64,000 bases of DNA from G965232465 sp965276005 (GTDB taxonomy: Bacteria > Pseudomonadota > Alphaproteobacteria > JAQWUY01): assembly GCA_965276005.1 (NCBI GenBank), contig OZ254962.1:310001-374000 (forward strand). The letters are read 5' to 3'. The notes under the pieces were generated by a model. That model saw only the letters and a program-made list of their open reading frames with translations, was not told where the DNA came from and ran no database searches. Positions 51,343 to 59,994 of the stretch are shown piece by piece; within the stretch, counting starts at the first letter, position 1, and the number at the start of each line of letters is the position of its first letter. The position numbers were made by a program, and so were the translations under genes.

Positions 51343-51657
51343 ATGACAGATGCTCTAAATGAAAAATACGGAACCGATGCCCAACGGGTACAATTGGCTT
51401 TTGGCACCGATGAAGCACAGGTTTTAGACGATCTCAGCCAAGATACGGTGATCGCCGTACGAGTCGAAGCGGCGGGCAATGAAAACGCTTGGGCAACCAC
51501 TTTGGCTCGTTTGGCACAGGATGCGGAAGCCTCCGTGCGGGCACAAGTGGCGGGCAATTTTAATACCGATGCGGACACTATCAAACTGTTACTACAAGAC
51601 AGCAGTCCTACGGTTAGGGAAGAGGCATCGTACTCAGAACACGCAGAAAATATATGA
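51343..51657 (+). CDS. HEAT/LRV-like repeat protein (104 aa)
   Basis: Small acidic protein of repeating short helices: VRVEAAGNENAWATTLARLA and VRAQVAGNFNTDADTIKLLL are two aligned repeats, and VREEASYSEH starts a third, as in variant leucine-rich or HEAT-like units. No catalytic motif. AAGGAA before the ATG. The stop overlaps the kinase start as ATGA, so it is coupled to the two-component genes and may be a partner protein; that is inference. Confidence 0.7.
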   Translation: MTDALNEKYGTDAQRVQLAFGTDEAQVLDDLSQDTVIAVRVEAAGNENAWATTLARLAQDAEASVRAQVAGNFNTDADTIKLLLQDSSPTVREEASYSEHAENI

Positions 51658-52700
51658 TTTCACACAGCAGGCATTACCACGGTATACTCAGGCGGCTGCT
51701 TAGTCCGATTATCGTTGTCGAAGATAACGGCGTGGCGTTTATCAATACCACAGGTAAAGATTTGCTGATGGAATTTAATTTGGATGAAGATATTACCCGT
51801 ATTCTCGATTTTTTTTCTTTGAACAGAGCGTATAAACAGGTGGCTTCTGACAAGAAAGCCCATTTAAAAAAACAAACAAAAATCCGGGTGCCATCGGGGG
51901 CGGAACAGTACTTTGAAATATCTGTGGTAAAACGCATTATCGATAATTCCCCCGTGGTTATATTGCAATTTCAAAACACTACCCAATTGGTACAAGCGGA
52001 AAACATGCGGTCGGACTTTGTGGCGAATGTGAGTCATGAACTGCGTACCCCCTTAACCAGCATTTTGGGGGTGTCGGAAATTTTACTCGACGGGGCGTTG
52101 GAAGATGCGGCAGTTGCCAAAAATTTTATCCAAACCATGTACAATGAATCGCTACGCATGAAGCGGGTTGTCGACGATTTATTGGCACTTGCCCGCATCG
52201 AGCAGGTGGAACATATCGCCCCTACGGAGACGGTCAAAATATCTGATATTATATCGCTGGTGTTGGACATTTTGCCGGTCAAAAGTGAAAAATATGCGTT
52301 AAGTGTCCGTGATGAATTGGCGGGCGAAGGCACCGTACTTGGGTTGCGGGACGGGTTGATTCAGGTGTTTCAAAACCTGATTGTAAACGCTATGAAATAC
52401 AGTGCAAAAGGCAGCCCTATTGGGGTGCGGATATATGCGGATACGGTGTATGGCAAAGCGGCTATTGCCATAGCGATTACCGATCGTGGCGAAGGCATCG
52501 CCCCGGAGCATATCAACCGTTTGACAGAACGGTTTTATCGGGTCGACAAAGCCCGCTCCCGGGCGGTAGGGGGGACGGGATTGGGGCTTGCCATTGTCAA
52601 ACATATCATTAGCCAACATCGGGGCGATTTACGCATACAAAGCACTTTAAATCAGGGATCGACCTTTACGGTGGTGTTGCCTATCGAAAGGAGCGAATGA
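51654..52700 (+). CDS. phoR: PhoR-like sensor histidine kinase without membrane segments
   Basis: 348-residue kinase. A PAS-like N-terminal part (about 15-110) precedes HisKA with the phospho-acceptor His128 in VSHELRTPLTS, then the ATPase domain with NLIVNAMKYS, DRGEGI and GGTGLGLAIV. No transmembrane segment is seen, unlike typical PhoR, so it should be cytoplasmic. Overlaps its neighbours by four bases on both sides. The phoR name rests on the phoB-like partner. Confidence 0.85.
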   Translation: MISHSRHYHGILRRLLSPIIVVEDNGVAFINTTGKDLLMEFNLDEDITRILDFFSLNRAYKQVASDKKAHLKKQTKIRVPSGAEQYFEISVVKRIIDNSPVVILQFQNTTQLVQAENMRSDFVANVSHELRTPLTSILGVSEILLDGALEDAAVAKNFIQTMYNESLRMKRVVDDLLALARIEQVEHIAPTETVKISDIISLVLDILPVKSEKYALSVRDELAGEGTVLGLRDGLIQVFQNLIVNAMKYSAKGSPIGVRIYADTVYGKAAIAIAITDRGEGIAPEHINRLTERFYRVDKARSRAVGGTGLGLAIVKHIISQHRGDLRIQSTLNQGSTFTVVLPIERSE

Positions 52701-53380
52701 TGCAAGATGTAAACATTTTACTCATCGAGGACGATCGGGCGATTTTGGAGATTTTAAAATACAATTTGCAAAAAAATGCCGGCTGGACGGTACATACGGC
52801 AATGGACGGACAAACGGGGCTCGATATGGCGTTGCATATCGACCCGGACTTGATGGTTGTCGATTGGATGTTGCCAGAAAAAAGCGGTATCGAAGTCATT
52901 CAACAGGTGCGAAAAACCAGCGAACGGCATATTCCTATTGTCATGTTGACCGCCCGGGGCGAAGAACAAGACAAAATTAAATCGTTAACCATCGGGGCAG
53001 ACGATTATGTGGTAAAGCCGTTTTCGCCACGGGAACTCGATGCCCGCCTGAAAGCATCGTTGCGGCGGGAAAACAAAATGGACTGTGTGGTACGGTGCGG
53101 CGATATATGGGTAAACCTAAACGAAAGAACCGTATTTGAGGACGGCAAAGCGATAAAAATTGCCCGTAAAGAATATGCTATTTTGGTGTATTTGCTCAAA
53201 AATCCCAACCGCATTTTGTCCCGGGAAAAGATCTTAAACAAGGTCTGGGGGCTGTATGCGGATGTGGACGACCGCACGGTCGATGTGCATGTGACTCGAT
53301 TACGCAAGAAATTAAAAAACCCCACATTCATAGAATCCGTGTGGGGCGAGGGCTACCGCATAAACGATAAAACCCCCTAG
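52697..53380 (+). CDS. phoB: PhoB-like response regulator
   Basis: 227-residue OmpR/PhoB-type regulator. The receiver domain has acidic pocket EDD (11-13), phospho-acceptor Asp56 in VVDWMLP and the conserved Lys in DDYVVKPFSPREL. The winged helix follows, with SREKILNKVWG and RTVDVHVTRLRKKL. It overlaps the kinase gene as ATGA. No pst or phoU genes are in the window, so the phosphate role is by similarity only. Confidence 0.88.
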   Translation: MMQDVNILLIEDDRAILEILKYNLQKNAGWTVHTAMDGQTGLDMALHIDPDLMVVDWMLPEKSGIEVIQQVRKTSERHIPIVMLTARGEEQDKIKSLTIGADDYVVKPFSPRELDARLKASLRRENKMDCVVRCGDIWVNLNERTVFEDGKAIKIARKEYAILVYLLKNPNRILSREKILNKVWGLYADVDDRTVDVHVTRLRKKLKNPTFIESVWGEGYRINDKTP

Positions 53381-53401
53381 ACGCACGGGGCTATGGTTAC
53401 A

Positions 53402-53455
53402 GGCAGTAGCAACGGTCAAAAATCTCTTATACATGTGTATATATTCTTTCTCAAA
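53402..53455 (-). pseudogene. Decayed copy of the surface-protein start region (copy C)
   Basis: Minus-strand ATG at 53434 with GAAAGA and TATACAC upstream. It encodes MYKRFLTVATA, matching MHKRFLTTAAVVA of the gene just to the right, then loses similarity and runs antisense into the phoB end. Confidence 0.6.
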
Positions 53456-53522
53456 GTGTAATCATAGAGCCACAGAACGATTAGAATCATCAGAACCATT
53501 AAAGTCCAGCCATGTATATTAC

Positions 53523-55132
53523 CTAACCAGTGGCGGATTTTAGATATGCGGATACGGTCGATGTGGATAGGTCATATTTATCCGTATCGGGATTGGTAAA
53601 AGTAAATCTGAATTCGACAGTTGCGGAGGGTCCCCCCGGGTTATCTACGATATATCTTGTTAATGGTGTGGGAAGCGTGAAACCTGTTCTTTTGATGCCA
53701 TGGCTACTGTCTACCAGACCAGTATTGCCGGGTTTGCTTATTTGCATATCAACACTTGTCCAAGCATGGTCTTCTGTCCAGTGTAAGGTAACGGTTGTCG
53801 AGCCGTTAAGTACCGATGGTATGGTAACAAATTCGCCTATTTTATATCGTTTCGTTTTTACCATTTGCCAAGGTGATGCAGCGGTACCGCTCCCCGTTGG
53901 GGTATCGCTATCGTCATGGGATTTTAAATCCGTTGCCCGTACCAGTGTAAGCGTTTTTTTGGTGATGGGAATAGTTATATCCTTTGTTGCCGATGCCAAT
54001 TTGCCTGCTACTTCTGCACGGGTAGCGGTTAGGACGATGTCGCCCGAATCGGTGATTTTACCGCTGTCGATGGCACCTGTGGCGGTGTCGATGTCGGCGG
54101 TACTTGTTACCCCCCCTACGGTACTGCTCTTAACTGCGAATGTATAAGACACATTGATAGTTTGCCCATTTATGGTTACACTGGAGGGCAATATACTGTC
54201 ATAGGCGTTGGCAGTAACCGCATTGCCCCATTCTCTGGCAGATAAGCGGTCATTGCCTGATATGGCAAGGGTTGGAATAGTGCTTGCTTTGGCAATCTTA
54301 ACATCGTATTGCCGTTCGACCTTGTCATAGCGTTTGTGCCATACGGCAGCGGATTTTGTCGCTTGCGATGGGGTTTGTACAGCGGTGGCAAAATCCCATT
54401 TAAAGCCCATGAATATATTTGTTTTGGCGGCATCCCCGTTGGGTTTGTCGTATTCGCCCCGCAGGGTTATAGTGCGATTGGGTTTGTATTCGGCAATCAG
54501 TTTGTTACCCTTAACCACCGCATCATTTACGCCGTCAAAGTTGTACATATGGACTCCAAGCGATAGGGCAGGGGCAAGAGGTATTTTTCCCTTGGTGGTA
54601 ATGTCCCAGCCTTTTAATACTTTGTAGTCTTTAATGATTCCCTTACTCATAGGGCGATACATATTTGCCGACACATCAAAAGCGGCGGTTTTCAACTCCA
54701 GCCCCAAACTATACCGCTGATACACGCCACTAGGATTAAAGGTAAATGCCGTTTGCGTGCCATCTTTGTTGTCGATAAAGCCATTGACACCGATAATCGC
54801 AGCCGCCCCGACAAGTTTTCGATAGCCAACACCCAAATTTAGGCGATTCGTTGCTTTCTGTCGATTGTAAGAGCCTTGAAAATAGGTAATGGTATTTTTA
54901 TTTTCGGACAAGGCACTAAATGCGGTAATCCCCAAGTTAAGGTTTTTATCTGCATAATTAACATCGCCTTCGATCCACTGAAAAATCCCGGTTTTATCGA
55001 TCTGGTCGACAGCAACACCGCCCGCTCGATCTACAGCGATACCTGTATCATCGGCATATAGGGGGGGGGGGGGGGGTATATTAGAGACACTGTGGCAACG
55101 ACAGCAGCGGTGGTCAAAAATCTTTTGTGCAT
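53523..55132 (-). CDS. Intimin/invasin-type inverse autotransporter, out of frame at a C16 tract
   Basis: Outer-membrane adhesin-like protein of about 535 residues. From the good start at 55132 (AAGGAG upstream) the reading gives signal peptide MHKRFLTTAAVVATVSLIYP, then enters the C-tract and ends at a stop eight codons after the prolines. The adjacent frame, starting with LYADDTG, stays open to 53523. With one more C (17) the two join and the signal peptide ends in LYA before DDTG. The barrel domain carries LNLGVGYRKL, IGVNGFIDNK and YQRYSLGLELK, as in inverse autotransporter beta domains; a short Ig-like, Thr/Ser-rich passenger follows, ending SAYLKSATG. Here the gene is OFF unless the tract length is a sequencing error. 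Confidence 0.82.
55061..55076 (+). repeat. Homopolymeric G tract (16 G; C on the coding strand)
   Basis: Sixteen consecutive G between TATA and TATATT, located in the signal-peptide region of the leftward autotransporter gene. Length modulo 3 decides whether start and barrel are in frame (17 or 14 would be in frame). Slipped-strand mispairing tract. Confidence 0.85.
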
Positions 55133-55157
55133 GTGTGTATACTCCTTCTAAAGTAGA

Positions 55158-55186
55158 ACAATAGGGTCGTGGTGCCACTGTACCAA
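55158..55186 (-). promoter_or_regulatory. Promoter of the inverse autotransporter
   Basis: Read leftward: TTGGTA (55186-55181), 17-base spacer, TATTGT (55163-55158). A run of nine A on the coding strand (55199-55191) lies just upstream of the -35 and could act as UP element or vary in length. Confidence 0.5.
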
Positions 55187-55254
55187 AAGATTTTTTTTTG
55201 TGCAAGTAAAAAAATTTTTTGGCAAATAGTATCGACAATGTTGTAACGGTTTTA

Positions 55255-56268
55255 TCAATGTGTTCTGTAAATGGCATAGTCTATCATGTCTGCCAGTGCG
55301 GCGGTGTAGGTGTTGTTAAATGGCAGGGCGTGTAAGTTCTGTTTGGCTTTGTCCCCATAGGTTTTTGCCATGTCGAGCGTATGGGCGATAGCGTCATATT
55401 TTTCTATCAGGGTACACATTTTGGCAAAATCGCCGTCTGTTTGCTGACGGTTGCCGATGGTGCGGGTTAGGAAGTGTGTTTCGTCTGCGGTGCATTTTTC
55501 CATAACTGTTAACACGGGCAGGGTGATTTTGCCCTCTTTAAAATCATCGCCGCTGTTTTTGCCGATGGTGGCATCGTTGGCACTGTAATCTAGGGCATCG
55601 TCGATCATTTGAAACGCTGTGCCCAGCGATTCCCCGTATGTGTACAGGGTATCACATATGGCGGCACTTTGGTTGCTTATCACGCCCCCCACTTTGGCGG
55701 CGGCGGCGAACAGCACGGCGGTTTTGGCTTTTATGGTGTGCAGATACATGTCGATAGTGGTATCCATATTTTGCGTGTTTAACAGCTGTAACATTTCCCC
55801 CTCTGCCAAGTGCCTAGATGCGTGCGATAATACCTGTGTAGCGGCGGGGTTATTGGCGTTTGCCATTAAATCAAATGCCCGGGCAAACAGAAAATCGCCG
55901 ACCAATACAGTGGCTTTATTGCCCCATATTTTGTGGGCGGATTGCTGTCCCCTGCGCATGTGGCTTTCGTCGATCACATCGTCGTGTAACAAAGTGGCGG
56001 TGTGGATAAATTCTATACAGGTGGCATATAATGGGATTTGATGCAGGGCGGTTTCTGTTTTGGTTTTTGTGTGCACACCACACATGCGGGCGGTCATACA
56101 GGTGAGCATCGGTCGTATCCTTTTGCCCCCAGCGGCAATCAAGTACCCCGCAAGTTCGGGAATCACCGTTACATCCGATTGCATGTTGTCCAAAATAAGG
56201 GCATTGACTTTGTCCATGTCGGCTTTGCTAAGGTCTAAAATAGCATCGAGAGAAGGTTTTGTGGGCAT
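55255..56268 (-). CDS. ispB: Polyprenyl (octaprenyl-type) diphosphate synthase
   Basis: Long-chain trans-prenyl transferase making the quinone side chain. The two aspartate-rich motifs are LLHDDVIDES and QMIDDALDY, with GGKRIRPML near the N-terminus and DDFKEGKITLP after the second motif. The ATG at 56268 follows AGGAA and gives 337 residues; upstream in-frame codons lack support. Chain length cannot be read reliably. It is divergent from a methyltransferase gene. Confidence 0.93.
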   Translation of the reverse strand: MPTKPSLDAILDLSKADMDKVNALILDNMQSDVTVIPELAGYLIAAGGKRIRPMLTCMTARMCGVHTKTKTETALHQIPLYATCIEFIHTATLLHDDVIDESHMRRGQQSAHKIWGNKATVLVGDFLFARAFDLMANANNPAATQVLSHASRHLAEGEMLQLLNTQNMDTTIDMYLHTIKAKTAVLFAAAAKVGGVISNQSAAICDTLYTYGESLGTAFQMIDDALDYSANDATIGKNSGDDFKEGKITLPVLTVMEKCTADETHFLTRTIGNRQQTDGDFAKMCTLIEKYDAIAHTLDMAKTYGDKAKQNLHALPFNNTYTAALADMIDYAIYRTH

Positions 56269-56377
56269 AATGGTTCCTAAAAAAATGGTATCCGCAGTGC
56301 GACAGCCCCTATAAAATACCAAACACGCCGTATTTTTCAATAGATATTTTTCGCAACTTGTGTACTCTACAGATACG

Positions 56378-57100
56378 ATGGCGTATATTCTAAACAAAAA
56401 TATTATATACACCCAGCCAAAAAACGCCTTTCGGGGCGGGCTGGATGCGGTGTTGCTGGCGATGGCAACGCCGCTGATAGACACTGGAGATGTGCTAGAT
56501 GTAGGCTGTGGCTCTGGGGCGGTGGGGTTGATGTACGCTTATCTAACCACCGACACAGTCCGTATAACAGGCATCGAAAAATCAGAAGTCTTCTGTAAAT
56601 ATGCACAAAACAACATACAAGTCAACAGCTTACAACACCGCATGCAAGTGCAGCACGGCGACATAAGCCCGCTCATAGCTGCGGCACGGGAACAATACGA
56701 CATTGTCATGACCAACCCCCCATACGCACAACACCACACAGGCACACAGTCGAAAAACCCCCTAAAACACATCGCCCACACGGAAACCACCGTCGACATA
56801 TGCCAATGGCTACAGTTTTGTTGGCAATCGGTAAAAACAAAGGGACGCATAACCATGATTCACAAAACCGACCGCCTGCCCCACATCTTACAATGCTTAT
56901 CAGACAAAAAAGCCGGTGTAAAAATCCTACCCATAATAACCAAAGCAGGCGAAAATACCAGCCGTATACTCATACACATAACAAAAGGCGTAAACAGTTC
57001 ATTCACCCTAAAACCCCCATTAACCGTATACAAAAACGGTGTGTACACCCCACACGCCGAAAAAATCCTAAGCGGTACACAGCATATTGTGTGGGAATAG
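56378..57100 (+). CDS. TrmN6-like SAM-dependent methyltransferase
   Basis: 240-residue methyltransferase resembling tRNA1(Val) A37 N6-methylases. It starts near IIYTQPKNAFRGGLDAVLLA. SAM motif is LDVGCGSGAVGLM and the catalytic motif is MTNPPY. Start uncertain: ATG at 56378 fits homologues, a GTG 18 bases upstream is also in frame, neither with a clear ribosome site. It is divergent from ispB, a pairing seen in other alphaproteobacteria. RNA target inferred from similarity only. Confidence 0.8.
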   Translation: MAYILNKNIIYTQPKNAFRGGLDAVLLAMATPLIDTGDVLDVGCGSGAVGLMYAYLTTDTVRITGIEKSEVFCKYAQNNIQVNSLQHRMQVQHGDISPLIAAAREQYDIVMTNPPYAQHHTGTQSKNPLKHIAHTETTVDICQWLQFCWQSVKTKGRITMIHKTDRLPHILQCLSDKKAGVKILPIITKAGENTSRILIHITKGVNSSFTLKPPLTVYKNGVYTPHAEKILSGTQHIVWE

Positions 57101-57107
57101 TTTTTTA

Positions 57108-57136
57108 TTGTTACTATATTTTACATATGGTATATT
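57108..57136 (+). promoter_or_regulatory. Promoter of the cytosine methylase/nuclease pair
   Basis: TTGTTA (57108-57113), 17-base spacer, TATATT (57131-57136), 32 bases before the methylase start. Confidence 0.55.
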
Positions 57137-57167
57137 CGCACACAGCGTATGACAATAGGGGGATTAT

Positions 57168-58181
57168 ATGAAAATTGTATCGTTTTTTGCCGGTGCAGGG
57201 GGGCTTGATTTAGGTTTTGAACAAGCGGGATTTAGTGTGGTTTGGGCAAATGAATATGATAAACAGATATGGCAAACATATGAAAAGAATCATATGCGTA
57301 CCAAACTAGATAAACGCAGTATAACCGACATACACTCCGGCGAAGTCCCCGATTGTGATGGCATTATCGGCGGTCCCCCGTGTCAGAGCTGGAGCGAAGC
57401 CGGGGCGTTACGGGGTATAAACGACCATCGGGGCAAGTTATTTTTTGATTTTATTCGCATATTAAAGGTCAAACAGCCCAAGTTTTTTTTGGCGGAAAAT
57501 GTCAGCGGTATGTTACTGCCAAGACATGCGGTGGCATTGCAAAATATCAAACAGATGTTAAAACAATCGGGGTATACCGTATCGTTTAAATTGTTAAACG
57601 CTTGTGATTATAATGTACCACAAGACAGAAAAAGGGTGTTTTTTATTGGTATCAGACAAGACTTAGGCTTTACCTTTGACTTTCCCAACATGCCATTTGC
57701 CAAAATTTCCTTGTGGGAAGCAATAGGCGATTTACGACACAATGCGTTATCTGCGATCGATAAAAATTATACCAATGGCGATGCGTGCTTAGTGCCGAAT
57801 CACGAATATATGACCGGCGGTTTTTCGACCATATATATGTCGAGAAATCGGGTGCGGGCATGGGACGAACAATCATTTACAATTCAAGCAGGCGGTCGCC
57901 ACGCCCCCATACACCCTCAAGCCCCGAAAATGCAGTTTATCGAACAAAATAAACGCATTTTTGCCATCGGTAAACACCATTTATACAGACGATTAAGTGT
58001 AAGAGAATGTGCCAGAATACAAACATTTCCAGATAATTTTATATTTTATTACGACAATCTAGCATTGGGATACAAAATGATAGGCAATGCAGTTCCCGTG
58101 AATTTGGCAAAATTTTTGGCAGAAAGCATAAAACAACAACTGGAGAATGTTTTATACAGATACAAGGACTTTGCAAAATGA
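57168..58181 (+). CDS. DNA cytosine-5 methyltransferase, M.HaeIII-like
   Basis: 337-residue C5-methylase. Motif I FFAGAGGLDLGF, motif IV GGPPCQSWSE with catalytic Cys72, motif VI AENV, motif VIII QDRKRVFFIG, and motifs IX-X RECARIQTFP and GYKMIGNAVPVNLA. The target segment TIYMSRNRVRAWDEQSFTIQ closely resembles M.HaeIII/M.NgoPII, which methylate GGCC. GGGGGAT before the ATG. The stop overlaps the nuclease start as ATGA. Confidence 0.94.
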   Translation: MKIVSFFAGAGGLDLGFEQAGFSVVWANEYDKQIWQTYEKNHMRTKLDKRSITDIHSGEVPDCDGIIGGPPCQSWSEAGALRGINDHRGKLFFDFIRILKVKQPKFFLAENVSGMLLPRHAVALQNIKQMLKQSGYTVSFKLLNACDYNVPQDRKRVFFIGIRQDLGFTFDFPNMPFAKISLWEAIGDLRHNALSAIDKNYTNGDACLVPNHEYMTGGFSTIYMSRNRVRAWDEQSFTIQAGGRHAPIHPQAPKMQFIEQNKRIFAIGKHHLYRRLSVRECARIQTFPDNFIFYYDNLALGYKMIGNAVPVNLAKFLAESIKQQLENVLYRYKDFAK

Positions 58182-59026
58182 CAAATATATTAGAGGCGAT
58201 TGTCAATATTATCAACACTGACACATTTGATGTGCAAAGTTCCCATGAGGGCAACAATAGAATGAATACTGTAGGTGAAGGATTGGAAAAATATATAAAA
58301 GATGCTTTCGCTGATACCATACTCGAAACGGACGAACAGATTCGTTTATTAAAATATGCACAGATTTTTTCTTGGTACGGCACACAGAATAATCCCCCGG
58401 ATATTATGATTAGAAATGGCGATGCTATTGAAGTTAAGAAAATCAGTGGTAATGCCAGCAGCATTGCTCTTAATAGCAGCCACCCAAAAGATAAAATGTA
58501 CAGTGATAATCATATGGTAACACATGCCTGTCGCACTTGTGAGAATTGGGTTGTAAAAGACTTAATATATTGTATAGGCAATGTTACCGCTAATACAGAA
58601 AAATTAAACTCTTTATGGATGTTTTATGGCGATATATATGCGGCTAATAAACAAACATATGAACGCATTAAGAATGCTATATCTGATGGGGTTATACATG
58701 TTCCAAATGTTGCATTTTCAGAAACAAAAGAACTAGGCAGGGTGAATAAGGTCGATCCGTTAAGTATAACAGATCTTAGAATGAGGGGCATGTGGCAAAT
58801 ACAAAATCCTAAAAAAGTTTTTGAGTATGTGTATCAGACAAAAGATGCAGATTTTGAATTAATCGCTATAATTCCAACAGATAAATATAACACTTTTCCA
58901 CAAAATAGTCGTACCAAATTGGAAAATATTAATGTGGACGGTTTTGATATTGTGGATACAAAAGTCAAAAATCCAAACAATCCTGCACAGTTAATAGCTT
59001 GTAAATTGATAAAATTAACGCTTTAA
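58178..59026 (+). CDS. NgoPII-family type II restriction endonuclease
   Basis: 282-residue nuclease. Catalytic core NNPPDIMIRNGDAIEVKK supplies Asp75, Glu85 and Lys87. The following ALNSSHPKDKMYSDNHM and ACRTCENWVVKDLIYCIG resemble NgoPII, a GGCC cutter, in agreement with the upstream methylase type. It overlaps the methylase by four bases. A remnant of another R-M locus lies directly behind it. Confidence 0.9.
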   Translation: MTNILEAIVNIINTDTFDVQSSHEGNNRMNTVGEGLEKYIKDAFADTILETDEQIRLLKYAQIFSWYGTQNNPPDIMIRNGDAIEVKKISGNASSIALNSSHPKDKMYSDNHMVTHACRTCENWVVKDLIYCIGNVTANTEKLNSLWMFYGDIYAANKQTYERIKNAISDGVIHVPNVAFSETKELGRVNKVDPLSITDLRMRGMWQIQNPKKVFEYVYQTKDADFELIAIIPTDKYNTFPQNSRTKLENINVDGFDIVDTKVKNPNNPAQLIACKLIKLTL

Positions 59027-59047
59027 TATATTCGAAACTTTGAATGT

Positions 59048-59156
59048 ATTAAAAAAGTGTACGAAAAGCATAACATTAACGATCATATCCATTGGCAAGA
59101 CGACAATTTGCATGAAGTTTAAAAATCATTGTACAAACCCGTCAATGGCTGTGTGG
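59048..59156 (+). repeat. Left direct repeat of the methylase-HNH cassette
   Basis: Resembles 60519-60628 at roughly 80%. It carries a copy of the HNH gene 3' end (VYEKHNIN.HIHW, stop shifted) followed on the minus strand by a second folD 3' end reading TAIDGFVQ and stop. Confidence 0.8.
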
Positions 59157-59170
59157 AAAAGGATTATGTA

Positions 59171-59199
59171 TTGTCCATATACAGCCCATATGATACAAT
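59171..59199 (+). promoter_or_regulatory. Promoter of the methylase-HNH pair
   Basis: TTGTCC (59171-59176), 17-base spacer, TACAAT (59194-59199), 34 bases before the methylase start. Confidence 0.6.
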
Positions 59200-59232
59200 G
59201 GGATTTAATGTCAATATAAAAAGGATATTTTC

Positions 59233-59994
59233 ATGATCGAAGAAAAAGTATTGTTAGAACAGCCGTATCACATTTTTTGTGCGGATTGCACAGATGCGGA
59301 TTTATTTTCGACTCCTTTTATTGATGTAACGGTAACTTCGCCGCCGTATAATTTGGATATGGGATATAATTCTAACGATGACAATTTGCAGTATAAACAC
59401 TATTTAGAATTTACCCATAAATGGCTACAAAATGTGTATCAGTGGACCAACCCTACGGGGCGATTGTGTTTAAATATTCCCTTAGACACCAACAAGGGCG
59501 GGCAACAAAGTATCGGGTCGGATATAACGCAAATAGCGAAACAAGTGGGGTGGCAATACCACACAACTATAATCTGGAATGAACAAAATATTTCAAGACG
59601 CACCGCTTGGGGGTCTTGGTTAAGTGCCTCTGCCCCGTATGTGATTGCCCCCGTCGAGCTTATTATAGTGTTTTATAAAGGGGTGTGGAAAAAATCCTAT
59701 AAGGGAACAAGCGATATTCAAAAACAAGAGTTCTTAGACTGGACAAATGGTTTGTGGACTTTTAATGGCGAAAGTGCCAAACGCATAGGTCACCCCGCTC
59801 CATATCCCGTCGAGTTGCCATACCGTTGTATAAAAATGTTTTCCTACCAACAAGACACCATATTCGACCCATTTTTAGGCAGTGGCACCACACTTATCGC
59901 CGCAAAACAACTAGCAAGAAACGGTATAGGCGTGGAACTCGACGAACAATATTATAATTTGGCTAAAAATAGAATAAACAGGGTACTACTATGA
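59233..59994 (+). CDS. DNA methyltransferase (SPPY type) paired with an HNH nuclease
   Basis: 253-residue beta-class methylase: catalytic TSPPYNL (35-41) comes first, SAM-binding FDPFLGSGTTLIA (211-223) last. SPPY is most common in N4-cytosine methylases but also occurs in adenine ones. AAGGAT before the ATG. Overlaps the nuclease gene as ATGA, so the two form one R-M unit. Target unknown. Confidence 0.9.
   Translation: MIEEKVLLEQPYHIFCADCTDADLFSTPFIDVTVTSPPYNLDMGYNSNDDNLQYKHYLEFTHKWLQNVYQWTNPTGRLCLNIPLDTNKGGQQSIGSDITQIAKQVGWQYHTTIIWNEQNISRRTAWGSWLSASAPYVIAPVELIIVFYKGVWKKSYKGTSDIQKQEFLDWTNGLWTFNGESAKRIGHPAPYPVELPYRCIKMFSYQQDTIFDPFLGSGTTLIAAKQLARNGIGVELDEQYYNLAKNRINRVLL

Noticed and set aside
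53370..53400. Short resemblance (CCCCCTAGAC, GCACGGGG) to the multi-hairpin repeat after phoB
   Set aside because: Only two short matches in shuffled order; not a copy. It may instead be a weak minus-strand terminator.
55133..55277. Extension of the autotransporter barrel frame to an upstream start (55277)
   Set aside because: The extension encodes no signal peptide and ignores the excellent start and signal peptide in the other phase; it is better explained by the C-tract shift.
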